A DNA stretch of 64,000 nt from Clostridiales bacterium (GTDB lineage: Bacteria > Bacillota > Clostridia > Christensenellales > Aristaeellaceae), in NCBI GenBank assembly GCA_019419995.1, contig JAHZHZ010000007.1, forward strand, positions 26,170 to 90,169, in the 5' to 3' direction. Below are positions 1 through 8,267 of this stretch, piece after piece. The position numbers were made by a program, and so were the translations under genes. Every line of letters begins with the position of its first letter. Position 1 is the first letter of the stretch. The notes below the pieces were generated by a model. That model searched no databases, was not told the DNA's origin, and was given only the letters and a program-made list of their open reading frames with translations.

Positions 1-1860
1 GCTGATCGGGGCGTCAGACAGGAACTGCCCCACGTGTTTGCAGGCAGCGTTGAACATGCCCTGGCCCACATCGAGGATCTGATCACTCATCGGGATGGAC
101 AGCAGGATGTGCATCATCACCACGCAGACGGGAGCACCCACGAAGGCTCCATCGTTGCGGAGCACCTATCCCGTTGGTACGCCATCAAGCTCTTTGAGCG
201 AGATGAAAAGGTGTTGGCAGAACTGAACCTTCCCAAGGGCATACAGGACGCCATTGAAGAAACCATTCGCGCCTGCGAAAAAGAGATGGACGATGACAGC
301 GAATCCATTATTACCAATCAACGCTATGCGTGGATCAGCCGCATCGTTTCCAACTGCGTTAAAAAGAACAATGCGCGGGGTTCCCTGAGTCGTTCCGACA
401 AGATTGACCGCATTGTCACCAACCGCGTGTTGGCTTTACCCATCTTCGTGGCCGTCATGTTCCTGGTATACTACATATCCGTATCCACCATCGGCACCAT
501 CGTCACCGACTTTACCAACGACACCTTTGTGGCTGCCTGGATTCAGGAACCAGTCATGGCCTGGCTGGAGCGCATCGGCTGTGCCGGTTGGCTGGTAGGC
601 CTGATTGGCGATGGCATCATCGGAGGAGTGGGCGCCGTACTGGGCTTTGTGCCCCAGATGCTGGTCCTGTTTTTCCTGTTGGCCATATTGGAAGACGTGG
701 GTTACATGGCCCGCATTGCATTTATCATGGACCGTATTTTCCGGAAGTTTGGCCTATCCGGCAAGAGCTTTATCCCCATGCTGATTTCCTCTGGCTGTGG
801 CGTTCCCGGCGTTATGGCCAGCCGCACCATAGAGCAGGACCGCGACCGGAAAATGACCATCATGACCACCACCTTCATCCCCTGCGGCGCAAAAATGCCC
901 ATCATTGCACTGATTGCAGGCGCGCTGTTTCACAATGCAGGCTGGGTGGCCACCGCCGCCTACTTTATCGGCGTGGCGGCCGTCATTACATCGGGCATCA
1001 TGCTCAAAAAAACCAGACCCTTCGCAGGCGACCCGGCGCCGTTCGTTATGGAACTCCCGGCCTACCACGCCCCTTCATGGAAGAACGTGCTGCACAGCAT
1101 GTGGGAGCGCGGCTGGAGCTTCATCAAGCGTGCGGGTACCGTGATTCTTCTCTCCTCAATACTCATCTGGCTGACCTCCAATTATGGCTGGGCGCCCGCG
1201 AAGGTTGATTCCGCCATCGAAGGAGACGCCATTGCCACAACCGAAACGACAAGCGCTTCCCAAGGTGAAAAGATGGTATTTGGCGCCGTAGAAAACAGCG
1301 ATCAAAGCATTCTTGGCCGCGTAGGCAGCTGGGTGGCACCGGTATTTGATCCCCTTGGCTTCGGTGACTGGAAACCCACCGTTGCCACTGTCATGGGGCT
1401 GGTAGCCAAGGAAGAAGTGGTCAACGTCTTTGGAATCCTCTATGAAACTGACTCGGAAGAAATGGACACCGCCACATTGCTGGAAGAAGGCGATGCACAG
1501 CGGATTGAAGCTGGGCTTTCCCCCATCGCTCAGGGCTTTGACGAAACCAGCAATGGACACGGTAGACTTGCCGCTTTTGCGTTCATGCTCTTTAATCTGC
1601 TGTGCGCCCCCTGTTTCGCGGCCATGGGCGCCATTAAGCGGGAAATGAACAACGCCAAGTGGACATGGTTTGCCATCGGCTATCAGTGTCTGTTCGCCTA
1701 CGCGGTAGCCCTGATGGTCTATCAGCTCGGTCTGCTATTCAGCGGCGCGGGAATTACCTTTGCGACCTTTATTGCCCTGCTGGTTTTAAGTTTCATGCTA
1801 TACATGCTGTTGCGCCGCAACCGCTACGATGAAAATCATTTAGTCCGGAAAATCAAGTAA
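1..1860 (+). CDS. feoB: Ferrous iron transport protein B, C-terminal part (cut by window edge)
   Basis: Fe(II) uptake permease of the cytoplasmic membrane. The frame is open from base 1, so the N-terminal GTPase domain lies mostly outside the window; about 619 residues are visible. Visible first is the helical linker region with a His-rich stretch (HHHHADG), typical of the region after the G domain, followed by the FeoB membrane core: GYMARIAFIMDRIF, the conserved GCGVPGVMASR segment and IPCGAKMPI, which belong to the two gate domains, and several later membrane helices ending in a short basic tail. The gene is followed 12 bases later by a small Cys-rich membrane protein that commonly accompanies feoB. 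The identity is firm; the true start is not in the window. Confidence 0.95.
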   Translation, partial: ADRGVRQELPHVFAGSVEHALAHIEDLITHRDGQQDVHHHHADGSTHEGSIVAEHLSRWYAIKLFERDEKVLAELNLPKGIQDAIEETIRACEKEMDDDSESIITNQRYAWISRIVSNCVKKNNARGSLSRSDKIDRIVTNRVLALPIFVAVMFLVYYISVSTIGTIVTDFTNDTFVAAWIQEPVMAWLERIGCAGWLVGLIGDGIIGGVGAVLGFVPQMLVLFFLLAILEDVGYMARIAFIMDRIFRKFGLSGKSFIPMLISSGCGVPGVMASRTIEQDRDRKMTIMTTTFIPCGAKMPIIALIAGALFHNAGWVATAAYFIGVAAVITSGIMLKKTRPFAGDPAPFVMELPAYHAPSWKNVLHSMWERGWSFIKRAGTVILLSSILIWLTSNYGWAPAKVDSAIEGDAIATTETTSASQGEKMVFGAVENSDQSILGRVGSWVAPVFDPLGFGDWKPTVATVMGLVAKEEVVNVFGILYETDSEEMDTATLLEEGDAQRIEAGLSPIAQGFDETSNGHGRLAAFAFMLFNLLCAPCFAAMGAIKREMNNAKWTWFAIGYQCLFAYAVALMVYQLGLLFSGAGITFATFIALLVLSFMLYMLLRRNRYDENHLVRKIK

Positions 1861-1872
1861 GGAGGTTTATCA

Positions 1873-2028
1873 ATGGCCACATGGATTGTGGGCGGCATAG
1901 TCGCCTTGGCAGTCGGCGCCGCGGTATGGAAAATCATCCACGATAAGCGCGCCGGCAAAGGCAGCTGCAGTTGCGGCGGAGATTGCTCGCACTGCCATGG
2001 CTGCTCCGGAAATTATCCCCGCAAATGA
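1873..2028 (+). CDS. FeoB-associated Cys-rich membrane protein (51 aa)
   Basis: A 51-residue protein with one N-terminal membrane helix (residues 3-22) followed by a basic, cysteine-rich tail holding C-S-C, then D-C, then C-H-G-C (five cysteines). This pattern matches the small FeoB-associated membrane proteins that follow feoB in Clostridia; they are thought to assist iron uptake, though the mechanism is not established. It starts at an ATG with an AAGGAGG site 5 to 7 bases upstream, right after the feoB stop, so the two are surely one transcript. A terminator follows directly. Confidence 0.88.
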   Translation: MATWIVGGIVALAVGAAVWKIIHDKRAGKGSCSCGGDCSHCHGCSGNYPRK

Positions 2029-2032
2029 AGCC

Positions 2033-2070
2033 AAAGAGCGGAGGCCGATGTTTCGACCTCCGCTCTCTTT
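2033..2070. terminator. Bidirectional terminator between feoB operon and MATE gene
   Basis: A 10-bp stem (AGAGCGGAGG at 2035-2044 pairing with CCTCCGCTCT at 2057-2066) is flanked by an A-rich side and a TTT side, so it can stop transcription from both convergent units. It overlaps the last codon of the minus-strand MATE gene by two bases. Confidence 0.8.
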
Positions 2071-3430
2071 ACTCCTTCATGACAGCTGGATGACCATGCA
2101 ACAGTCTTTTCTGCATGATAAAATAGCTGGGTAAAAGAATGCAGTCCGCGCCAGTCCATGCCAGAATTTCCGCCCAGAATACACCAGTGTAGCCGATCAA
2201 CCCGGGCAAATACAGCGCCGCACCCGTTCGCATCATAAATTCCGCCACGCCGGAAAGCATAGGCATAAAGCCGTTGCCCATGCCCTGAAGCGCCGAACGA
2301 TAGATATGCAAAAGATAGAGAATGGGCAGACAAGCGCTCATCAAGTACAGGTATTGGCAGGCAATGGAAGTTGCCTCAGCAACTTCTTCAGGGGTACCGG
2401 AAATAAAACTGCCCACAATATAGCGGCCCAGTAAAAACATCGTCCCAGCAATGAGCCCTGCAGTAATCACCCCTGTAATAGCCGCGGCACGCACACCACT
2501 GCGAATGCGTTCAACCTTTCCAGCGCCTAAATTTTGTCCGGCGTAGGTAGTCATCGCGTAGCCGTAGGAAATGGCGGCCACTTCCAATACTCCGTAGAGC
2601 TTATTGGTAGCCGTATACCCCGCAATAAAGGCCACGCCCATGCCATTGACAATGCACTGAACAATCATTCCGCCCACGCCAATAACTCCGTTTTGGGCGG
2701 CCACCGGAATGCCCAGCTTTAAAAGCTCTCCACATACCCTGGGTTCCAGGCGCAGATCTTTTCTTTCCGGACGGATAAAATGAATTTTGCCAAGCCGGTA
2801 AAGACAAAACAGGAAGGAACCCAACTGCGCAATCACCGTGGCAACAGCCGCTCCCAATACTCCCCAGCCAAATACCGCAACAAACAGCAGATCCAGGCCA
2901 ATATTCAAAGCTGCGGCCACCACCATGGCATACAGGGGAGATCGTCCGTCCCCCAGGGCACGGAGTATGCCGGCAGTAAAATTATATCCCATGACTACCG
3001 GATAAGCAGCGAATAGCACTTTCAGGTAAGCTACAGATGTGGGGCGAATCTCCAGAGGCGTATTCATAAGTCCCAACACGGGACGGATGGACGCGAGAGC
3101 AATCAGAGTGATGGCCAACCCGGTAATGATGGCCAAAATAATGCCATTTCCAACGCACCTGCGCAGCCTAGGATGGTCTTCCGCTCCAAAAGCCTGGGCC
3201 ATGGGGATGGCAAATCCCTGGGCCAAACCCTGAATTATGCCCAGGTACAACCAGTTGAACCAGTCCGAGGCTCCCACTGCAGCCAACGCGGAAACGCCTT
3301 CGAATCCGCCCACTACCCGGGCATCCACCACGGTATAAAGCTGTTGAAAGACATTGCCCAGCATCAGCGGAAAGGCCACCGATAAAATCAAGCGAATCGG
3401 GTTCCCCTCCGTCATATTGCGCACGCGCAT
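2069..3430 (-). CDS. MATE family efflux transporter
   Basis: A 453-residue polytopic membrane protein of the multidrug and toxin extrusion family, probably a cation-coupled exporter of drugs or metabolites. It begins with the usual MATE opening (MTEGNPIRLILSVAFPLMLGN) and shows the two homologous six-helix halves, with the family's TVVDARVVGGF and TNKLYGVLEVAAISYGYAMTTYAGQNLGAG signatures. Start chosen at the ATG preceded by AAGGAG at 7 bases spacing. A second MATE protein of similar length lies at 21262-22653 on the other strand; the two are divergent in sequence and not a recent duplication. The substrate cannot be told. Confidence 0.92.
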   Translation of the reverse strand: MRVRNMTEGNPIRLILSVAFPLMLGNVFQQLYTVVDARVVGGFEGVSALAAVGASDWFNWLYLGIIQGLAQGFAIPMAQAFGAEDHPRLRRCVGNGIILAIITGLAITLIALASIRPVLGLMNTPLEIRPTSVAYLKVLFAAYPVVMGYNFTAGILRALGDGRSPLYAMVVAAALNIGLDLLFVAVFGWGVLGAAVATVIAQLGSFLFCLYRLGKIHFIRPERKDLRLEPRVCGELLKLGIPVAAQNGVIGVGGMIVQCIVNGMGVAFIAGYTATNKLYGVLEVAAISYGYAMTTYAGQNLGAGKVERIRSGVRAAAITGVITAGLIAGTMFLLGRYIVGSFISGTPEEVAEATSIACQYLYLMSACLPILYLLHIYRSALQGMGNGFMPMLSGVAEFMMRTGAALYLPGLIGYTGVFWAEILAWTGADCILLPSYFIMQKRLLHGHPAVMKE

Positions 3431-3664
3431 AACAACACTCCTTGCCTCACGCTTCCATCATTACATTTAATGCAGCATGAGGAGACTTTGCATTTACAAA
3501 TTGAATCTCAGCTCTCGCTTTTTCCCTCGACGCTTTTATCGGTACCCAAAGCCATTTTGCAAAATACAAATTATTCTGCTCACGAACAGATGGGAAATAT
3601 AATCTTCTCTTTGGATAACCTTCTCCTTACTCAACATTTCAGAAGAACAAAAGCATTGCGTCGA

Positions 3665-4336
3665 TCACTCATCAAAAAAGGTTTCAGATTTTCTACCCAA
3701 CCGCGCTCCATTTTTTCTCACAAATGCTTCTGCTGCGCCGGTCCAGAGATTGTGTTTGCCTCGGAAGAGTCCGGACGCCAGCGGAAGATAAGCGAGCGTA
3801 CCGATCAGGCAGACGATCATATCCTGCATTGTATCGTTGATACCCGTCGAAGCAACATTCTGTACATCCCTCCCCGTGATGGCATGCACAAAATATTCAC
3901 TCACTTCCCAAAGTCCAGCCACAGCCATGGAGCCAAGAAAGATAAACAGCAGCGCAAGCAACCGTTCCTGACGCTCCAACGGACCTTCATGCCGAATGAC
4001 CAGATATAATCCAAGGCACAGAGAACTAACAAAAGTGCCTGAAAGCATGTGCACAAATTTATCATAATACGGGATTAACTTGTAAAACTCCAGCACCGAT
4101 CCCAGGGTATGCCCCAGAAGGGAAAACAGCAGGACGATAAAGTTAAATTGATGCACCGGTTTCAAATGAAATATGCCATAAAAGATCACCAATCCCACCG
4201 GCAATACCAACGTACCCAGGGCCGTCCAAAGATGATAACTATCCTGTCGCACGCCATAATAAATAGCCGAAGCAATGCTCAATAATAAATAGCATGGCAC
4301 AAAAACCCGGTTAATTCGAGCAAATCTTTCTTCCAT
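3665..4336 (-). CDS. YjdF/DUF2238-like integral membrane protein
   Basis: A 223-residue membrane protein with about six hydrophobic segments. Conserved polar motifs inside or near the helices, YDKFVHMLSGTF, LWEVSEYF and NDTMQDMIVCLIG, are those of the DUF2238 (YjdF) family, whose function is unknown. The start ATG has GAGGAG 8 bases upstream. It stands alone: 234 bases separate it from the MATE gene and the SCIFF locus is divergent. The 3431-3664 gap on its 3' side shows no gene. Confidence 0.82.
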   Translation of the reverse strand: MEERFARINRVFVPCYLLLSIASAIYYGVRQDSYHLWTALGTLVLPVGLVIFYGIFHLKPVHQFNFIVLLFSLLGHTLGSVLEFYKLIPYYDKFVHMLSGTFVSSLCLGLYLVIRHEGPLERQERLLALLFIFLGSMAVAGLWEVSEYFVHAITGRDVQNVASTGINDTMQDMIVCLIGTLAYLPLASGLFRGKHNLWTGAAEAFVRKNGARLGRKSETFFDE

Positions 4337-4560
4337 ATGTACTACTCCTCTTTAGTTTTAATATTGGCCCCACAAGCGCACGCAAAAAAGCCGTGAAGTT
4401 CTGCTCTCCATGCTTTACATTTATACATTCAATGTTGGACAGGGCAATTTATCCTAGCATAGTTTCACCAGGATGTAAAGTCCCCATCCCATATGGTTCT
4501 CATTGACCTTCAAAATCCATTTTGAACAATCAAAATTCTCATGTCGTTCCAGACTTCTTC
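4337..4560. other. Intergenic region between divergent YjdF-like and SCIFF genes
   Basis: Together with the SCIFF promoter and leader this gap is 321 bases. It must hold the promoter of the minus-strand membrane protein but no clear -35/-10 pair was found. No gene or strong hairpin was seen. Confidence 0.5.
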
Positions 4561-4590
4561 TTGACAAAATATATTGGCACATGCTATACT
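4561..4590 (+). promoter_or_regulatory. Sigma-A type promoter of the SCIFF peptide
   Basis: Perfect -35 TTGACA (4561-4566), 18-base spacer, -10 TATACT (4585-4590) with an extended TG at 4582-4583. It lies about 67 bases upstream of the SCIFF start codon. Confidence 0.82.
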
Positions 4591-4657
4591 AATGCTAATT
4601 GATAGCTTGCTTGGAATAGGTATTCCAGAGCATTCGATAGAATGGAGAGATATCAAA

Positions 4658-4804
4658 ATGAAAAGAATTCAAACCATCGAAACTCGTGATCTGAACAAGA
4701 GCGCTGTCACTGGCGGTTGCGGCGAGTGCCAGACCTCCTGCCAGTCCGCCTGCAAGACCTCCTGCGGCGTGGCCAATCAGAAGTGCGAGAATAAAAACAA
4801 GTAA
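4658..4804 (+). CDS. scfA: SCIFF ranthipeptide precursor
   Basis: A 48-residue precursor of the SCIFF family (six cysteines in forty-five residues), a ribosomally made peptide found in almost all Clostridia and modified with thioether crosslinks. The N-terminal half (MKRIQTIETRDLNKSAVTGG) is the leader; the core carries C21, C24, C28, C32, C36 and C43 in the family order GGCGECQTSCQSACKTSC. The ATG is preceded by GGAGAG. The maturase gene is 65 bases downstream, after a terminator-like hairpin. Family members are nearly invariant; this one keeps all six cysteines, with Gly and Val after the fifth. The final role (signalling is suspected in the family) is unknown. Confidence 0.96.
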   Translation: MKRIQTIETRDLNKSAVTGGCGECQTSCQSACKTSCGVANQKCENKNK

Positions 4805-4824
4805 TCTACAATGGCCATTAAAAG

Positions 4825-4849
4825 TGCCGCCCTTACCGGCGGCATTTTT
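4825..4849 (+). terminator. Leaky terminator between SCIFF peptide and maturase
   Basis: A 7-bp GC-rich stem (TGCCGCC 4825-4831 with GGCGGCA 4838-4844) followed by TTTTT. It lies between precursor and maturase genes, so it probably lets the peptide be made in large excess over the enzyme by partial read-through. Confidence 0.75.
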
Positions 4850-4869
4850 AATGCCCGGGAGGAAACAAC

Positions 4870-6243
4870 ATGGTGCATCAATATAAACTGAACGGTTACA
4901 ACATCGTTCTGGACATGGCATCCGGTTCGGTGCATTCCGTTGACGATGTAGCCTACGACATCATTGCCATGTACAAGCAGGCTACCAAAGAAGAAATTTT
5001 CAACACCATTACATCCAGATATGGCGTTAGCAGGGCAGATGTTCAGGAATGCCTGGAAGAAGTTGCCGCATTGGAAAGCGCAGGCAAGCTCTTTTCCGAA
5101 GATGCCTATGAGGGCATGGCCTTTGATTTTAAAAAGCGGCCCACCGTGATTAAGGCTCTATGCCTGCACGTTGCCCATACCTGTAATCTCAATTGCAGCT
5201 ATTGCTTTGCCAGTCAAGGTAAATATCACGGTGAGCGGGCATTGATGAGCTTTGAAGTGGGCAAGCAGGCTCTGGACTTTCTCATCGCTCACTCTGGAAA
5301 TCGCAAAAATCTCGAGGTGGATTTTTTCGGCGGCGAACCGCTAATGAACTGGGATGTCTGCAAGCGCCTGGTGGCCTATGCCAGGGAACAGGAACCCATT
5401 CATAACAAGAATTTTCGCTTTACCCTCACCACCAACGGCATGCTCATTGATGACGATGTAATCGATTTTGCCAATCGGGAAATGAGCAATGTGGTGCTCA
5501 GCCTGGACGGTCGCAGAGAGGTTCACGACCGTCTTCGGGTAGATTATGCCGGAAAAGGAAGTTATGATCGCATAGTCCCTAAATTTCAAAAACTGGTAGA
5601 AGCCAGAGGCGGTAAGAATTACTATATTCGAGGCACCTTCACCCGGCACAATTTGGATTTTACCAACGACCTCTTCCATATGGCCGATCTGGGCTTTTCA
5701 GAACTGAGTATGGAGCCGGTCGTCTGCGCTCCAGATGATCCCGAAGCGCTGCGGGAAGAGGATTTGCCCGTGCTGTTTGAACAATACGAAATTCTCGCCA
5801 GGGAAATGATCCGCAGAAAGCGGGAAGGTCGCCCCATCACCTTCTATCACTACATGATCGATCTCACCGGCGGTCCCTGCATTTACAAGCGCATCACTGG
5901 CTGCGGCTCCGGCACGGAATATCTGGCCGTAACCCCCTGGGGAGAGCTCTACCCCTGCCACCAGTTTGTCGGCGATGAAAAATATGCTCTGGGCAATATC
6001 TGGGACGGCATTACCAATGAAAGCGTGCGGGACCAGTTCAAGCTGGTCAATGCCTACGCTCGCCCCGAATGTAAAGATTGTTGGGCAAAGCTGTATTGTT
6101 CCGGAGGTTGCGCCGCCAATGCCTATCACGCTACCGGCGATATCCGGGGCACCTATCGGTATGGATGCGAGCTGTTTAAAAAGCGCATGGAATGCGCCAT
6201 CATGATTCAGGTAGCCGAGCACGATCAGGGGCAAAATCAATGA
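4870..6243 (+). CDS. scfB: SCIFF maturase, radical SAM/SPASM protein
   Basis: Radical S-adenosylmethionine enzyme that installs thioether bonds from cysteines of the SCIFF peptide. 457 residues: an N-terminal peptide-recognition-like region (about 1-80), the radical SAM cluster motif C105-x3-C109-x2-C112 in HTCNLNCSYCF, the GGEP motif (FFGGEPLMNW) and a C-terminal SPASM domain with CGSGTEYLAVTPWGELYPCHQF and CKDCWAKLYCSGGCAANAY that binds auxiliary clusters. Start ATG has GGAGGAA 6 bases upstream. Its stop codon overlaps the start of the next gene by four bases (ATGA), which predicts translational coupling to a PLP-dependent decarboxylase. Confidence 0.96.
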   Translation: MVHQYKLNGYNIVLDMASGSVHSVDDVAYDIIAMYKQATKEEIFNTITSRYGVSRADVQECLEEVAALESAGKLFSEDAYEGMAFDFKKRPTVIKALCLHVAHTCNLNCSYCFASQGKYHGERALMSFEVGKQALDFLIAHSGNRKNLEVDFFGGEPLMNWDVCKRLVAYAREQEPIHNKNFRFTLTTNGMLIDDDVIDFANREMSNVVLSLDGRREVHDRLRVDYAGKGSYDRIVPKFQKLVEARGGKNYYIRGTFTRHNLDFTNDLFHMADLGFSELSMEPVVCAPDDPEALREEDLPVLFEQYEILAREMIRRKREGRPITFYHYMIDLTGGPCIYKRITGCGSGTEYLAVTPWGELYPCHQFVGDEKYALGNIWDGITNESVRDQFKLVNAYARPECKDCWAKLYCSGGCAANAYHATGDIRGTYRYGCELFKKRMECAIMIQVAEHDQGQNQ

Positions 6244-7583
6244 CCACGCCCATCTGTGATTTTGTTGCTCGCTATTGTATGACTCAAACTTCACGGCTGC
6301 ACATGCCGGGGCACAAGGGAAAAGGGCCGCTGGGCTGCGAAAAGCTGGATATCACCGAAATTTCTGGCGCAGACGCCCTGTATGAGGCCGACGGCATCAT
6401 CTCCGAAAGCGAGCGCAATGCTTCCGCCCTGTTTGGCAGCAGGCGCACCCTGTACTCCACGGAAGGTTCCTCGCAGTGCATACGGGCAATGTTGTATCTT
6501 GCCCTGAGTCGCACTGCATCCATTGCAGATAAACCGGTGTGTCTGGCCGCCCGCAACGCCCATAAGGCCTTTCTCTATGCCGCTGCGCTCTGCGATTTTG
6601 ACGTCCAATGGCTTCTGCCTGAGCAAAGCGGCAACTCTATCTGCGCATGTCCGGTTTCCCCGGAAGGTCTGGACCGCGCATTGGATCGCATGAAGCGTCT
6701 TCCTTTTTGCGTCTATGTTACCTCACCGGATTACCTCGGCAACCAGCTGGACATCGCGGGGCTGGCAAAGGTCTGCCACCGCCGGGAAATTCCGCTGCTG
6801 GTGGATAATGCCCACGGCGCATACCTGAAATTTCTTCCTGATGGCATGCACCCCATGGAATCAGGCGCGGATATGTGCTGCGATTCAGCGCACAAGACAT
6901 TGCCGGTGCTCACTGGAGGGGCCTACCTTCACATTTCTCACCATGCCAGGGAGTGCTACGAAGAAAATGCGCGCAGCGCCATGGCGCTCTTTGGATCTAC
7001 CAGTCCCTCCTACCTGATTCTCCAATCGCTGGACTTCGCCAACGCCGCCCTTGCAAGCGATTATCCGGCGCGCCTTCTGGAGTGCAGCCATCGGGTAAAA
7101 GCGCTCAGAAAGGTTCTGCTTTGCCGTGGATTTCAGGTTCTTTCCACCGAGCCTTGCAAGTTGACATTGCGCACCGATGGTTTCAGGGCTGCCCAATTGC
7201 TTCGTCAGTTCGGTGTGGAATGTGAATATGCGGATGCAGATTATCTGGTTTTGATGTTTTCTCCGGAAAACTCTCCGGAAGATTACGAACGAGTGGACCG
7301 GGCGCTCTCCTGTCCTCTCCCCTGCCCTTGCAAACAAGCTTTGCCCTCCATTGTTTGTCCCCGAGTATTGGATATTCGCAAAGCTATTTTTGCCCCCAGT
7401 GAATTGTTGCCCATTGAACAGGCAGAGGGCCGGATCTGTGCTTCGCCCACCGTGTCCTGTCCCCCGGCAATTCCAATTGTCATCAGTGGCGAACGCATTA
7501 CTTCACAAGCCATTCAGGCATTGCGAAGCAATGGGATTGTTCAAATCTCGGTGGTAAAAGAACCTCTTCCTTCAAAGTCTTGA
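6240..7583 (+). CDS. Orn/Lys/Arg decarboxylase family PLP enzyme
   Basis: A 447-residue fold-type I PLP enzyme of the YaaO/SpeA-like basic amino acid decarboxylase family. Visible are the N-terminal LHMPGHKG motif (residues 20-27), D189 in LLVDNAHGA that would contact the pyridine nitrogen, and the cofactor lysine K219 in DSAHKTLPVLTGGA; the small C-terminal domain (CPRVLDIRKAIFAPSELLPIEQAEGRI) is present, so it looks intact. Likely substrates are lysine, arginine or ornithine, not distinguishable here. An upstream in-frame start exists 16 codons earlier, but the ATG at 6240 overlapping the maturase stop is preferred. Its tight coupling to the SCIFF maturase is unusual. No closing terminator with a T-run was found in 7584-7800. 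Confidence 0.88.
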   Translation: MTTPICDFVARYCMTQTSRLHMPGHKGKGPLGCEKLDITEISGADALYEADGIISESERNASALFGSRRTLYSTEGSSQCIRAMLYLALSRTASIADKPVCLAARNAHKAFLYAAALCDFDVQWLLPEQSGNSICACPVSPEGLDRALDRMKRLPFCVYVTSPDYLGNQLDIAGLAKVCHRREIPLLVDNAHGAYLKFLPDGMHPMESGADMCCDSAHKTLPVLTGGAYLHISHHARECYEENARSAMALFGSTSPSYLILQSLDFANAALASDYPARLLECSHRVKALRKVLLCRGFQVLSTEPCKLTLRTDGFRAAQLLRQFGVECEYADADYLVLMFSPENSPEDYERVDRALSCPLPCPCKQALPSIVCPRVLDIRKAIFAPSELLPIEQAEGRICASPTVSCPPAIPIVISGERITSQAIQALRSNGIVQISVVKEPLPSKS

Positions 7584-7801
7584 AAATATCCCCAGCTATT
7601 TCCAATTCGTTCATACTGGGTTCACGGACTCCTGATAGAATTTAATCATTGAAGGAACCCTCCTTCTTCATACATATTCTTCACTGTCCCGCCTCACGGA
7701 GTCTGCAAGGGCGCCGCGCACAGGCGGGTCAGACAATTTTGGTCGATTGTGATGTCCAGGCGCTGTCTTCCAAAAAAAATTCTCCCACCCTCTTTTTTAG
7801 C

Positions 7802-7830
7802 TTGACAACTCCTTAAAATCCTGATATAAT
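7802..7830 (+). promoter_or_regulatory. Promoter of the tRNA-Ser pair
   Basis: Consensus TTGACA (7802-7807), 17-base spacer, TATAAT (7825-7830) with an upstream TG. The transcript would begin about 10 bases before the first tRNA, as expected for a strong stable-RNA promoter. Confidence 0.88.
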
Positions 7831-7849
7831 TAAAAAGCTGGTGGTTCAA

Positions 7850-7938
7850 GGAGAGATGGCCGAGTGGTTGAAGGCGCTGGTCTTGAAAACCAGTGATGTC
7901 GAAAGGCACCGGGGGTTCGAATCCCTCTCTCTCCGCCA
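7850..7938 (+). tRNA. tRNA-Ser(UGA)
   Basis: Class II tRNA of 89 bases. Acceptor GGAGAGA (7850-7856) pairs with TCTCTCC (7928-7934), discriminator G and encoded CCA at 7936-7938. Anticodon stem CTGGT/ACCAG encloses loop CTTGAAA with anticodon TGA at 7884-7886. It has the long variable arm typical of serine tRNAs and the GTTCGAATC T-loop. Confidence 0.96.
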
Positions 7939-7953
7939 AAACTGAACAGGCAT

Positions 7954-8045
7954 GGAGAAGTACCCAAGAGGCCGAAGGGGCTCCCCTGCTAAGGGAGTAG
8001 GGTGGGATAACTGCCGCGAGGGTTCAAATCCCTCCTTCTCCGCCA
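7954..8045 (+). tRNA. tRNA-Ser(GCU)
   Basis: Class II tRNA of 92 bases, 15 bases after the first. Acceptor GGAGAAG (7954-7960) pairs with CTTCTCC (8035-8041), then G and encoded CCA. Anticodon stem CTCCC/GGGAG encloses CTGCTAA, giving anticodon GCT. Long variable arm and GTTCAAATC T-loop are present. It shares the promoter upstream of the first tRNA. Confidence 0.96.
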
Positions 8046-8051
8046 CCTGTG

Positions 8052-8089
8052 GACGTACTCAATATTGCGTTGAGTACGTCTTACTTTTT
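8052..8089 (+). terminator. Terminator of the tRNA-Ser operon
   Basis: Perfect 11-bp stem, GACGTACTCAA (8052-8062) with TTGAGTACGTC (8070-8080), 7-base loop, followed by TTACTTTTT. Confidence 0.88.
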
Positions 8090-8102
8090 GCATTTCATAA
8101 TT

Positions 8103-8130
8103 AAAAGCAGCCTTAAACCGGCTGCTTTTT
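8103..8130. terminator. Second, bidirectional terminator-type hairpin
   Basis: Perfect 10-bp stem AAAAGCAGCC (8103-8112) with GGCTGCTTTT (8120-8129) and T/A tracts on both sides. It backs up the tRNA terminator and could also stop the minus-strand msrAB transcript. Confidence 0.75.
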
Positions 8131-8267
8131 GCGTTTTCTGGCTGAAAGTCAGGCAGAATTGCCGAAAAGGAAAGCCCATTTTGAATTCAGCGCAACAGTT
8201 GATACGGTACAGCAACAGTTCAACCCCCTCGGCGCGAAAAGCTCATGGACGAATTTTCCGCGGCCCC

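Noticed and set aside
588..1208. 206-codon frame inside feoB
   Set aside because: Overlaps feoB in another frame; Arg/His-rich composition of a frame-shifted shadow.
3470..4009. 179-codon plus-strand frame near the YjdF-like gene
   Set aside because: Largely antisense to the membrane protein gene, no ribosome site, low-complexity start.
7687..7728. CCCGCCT...AGGCGGG inverted repeat before the tRNA promoter
   Set aside because: Long loop and no T-run; not a clear terminator or known riboswitch.
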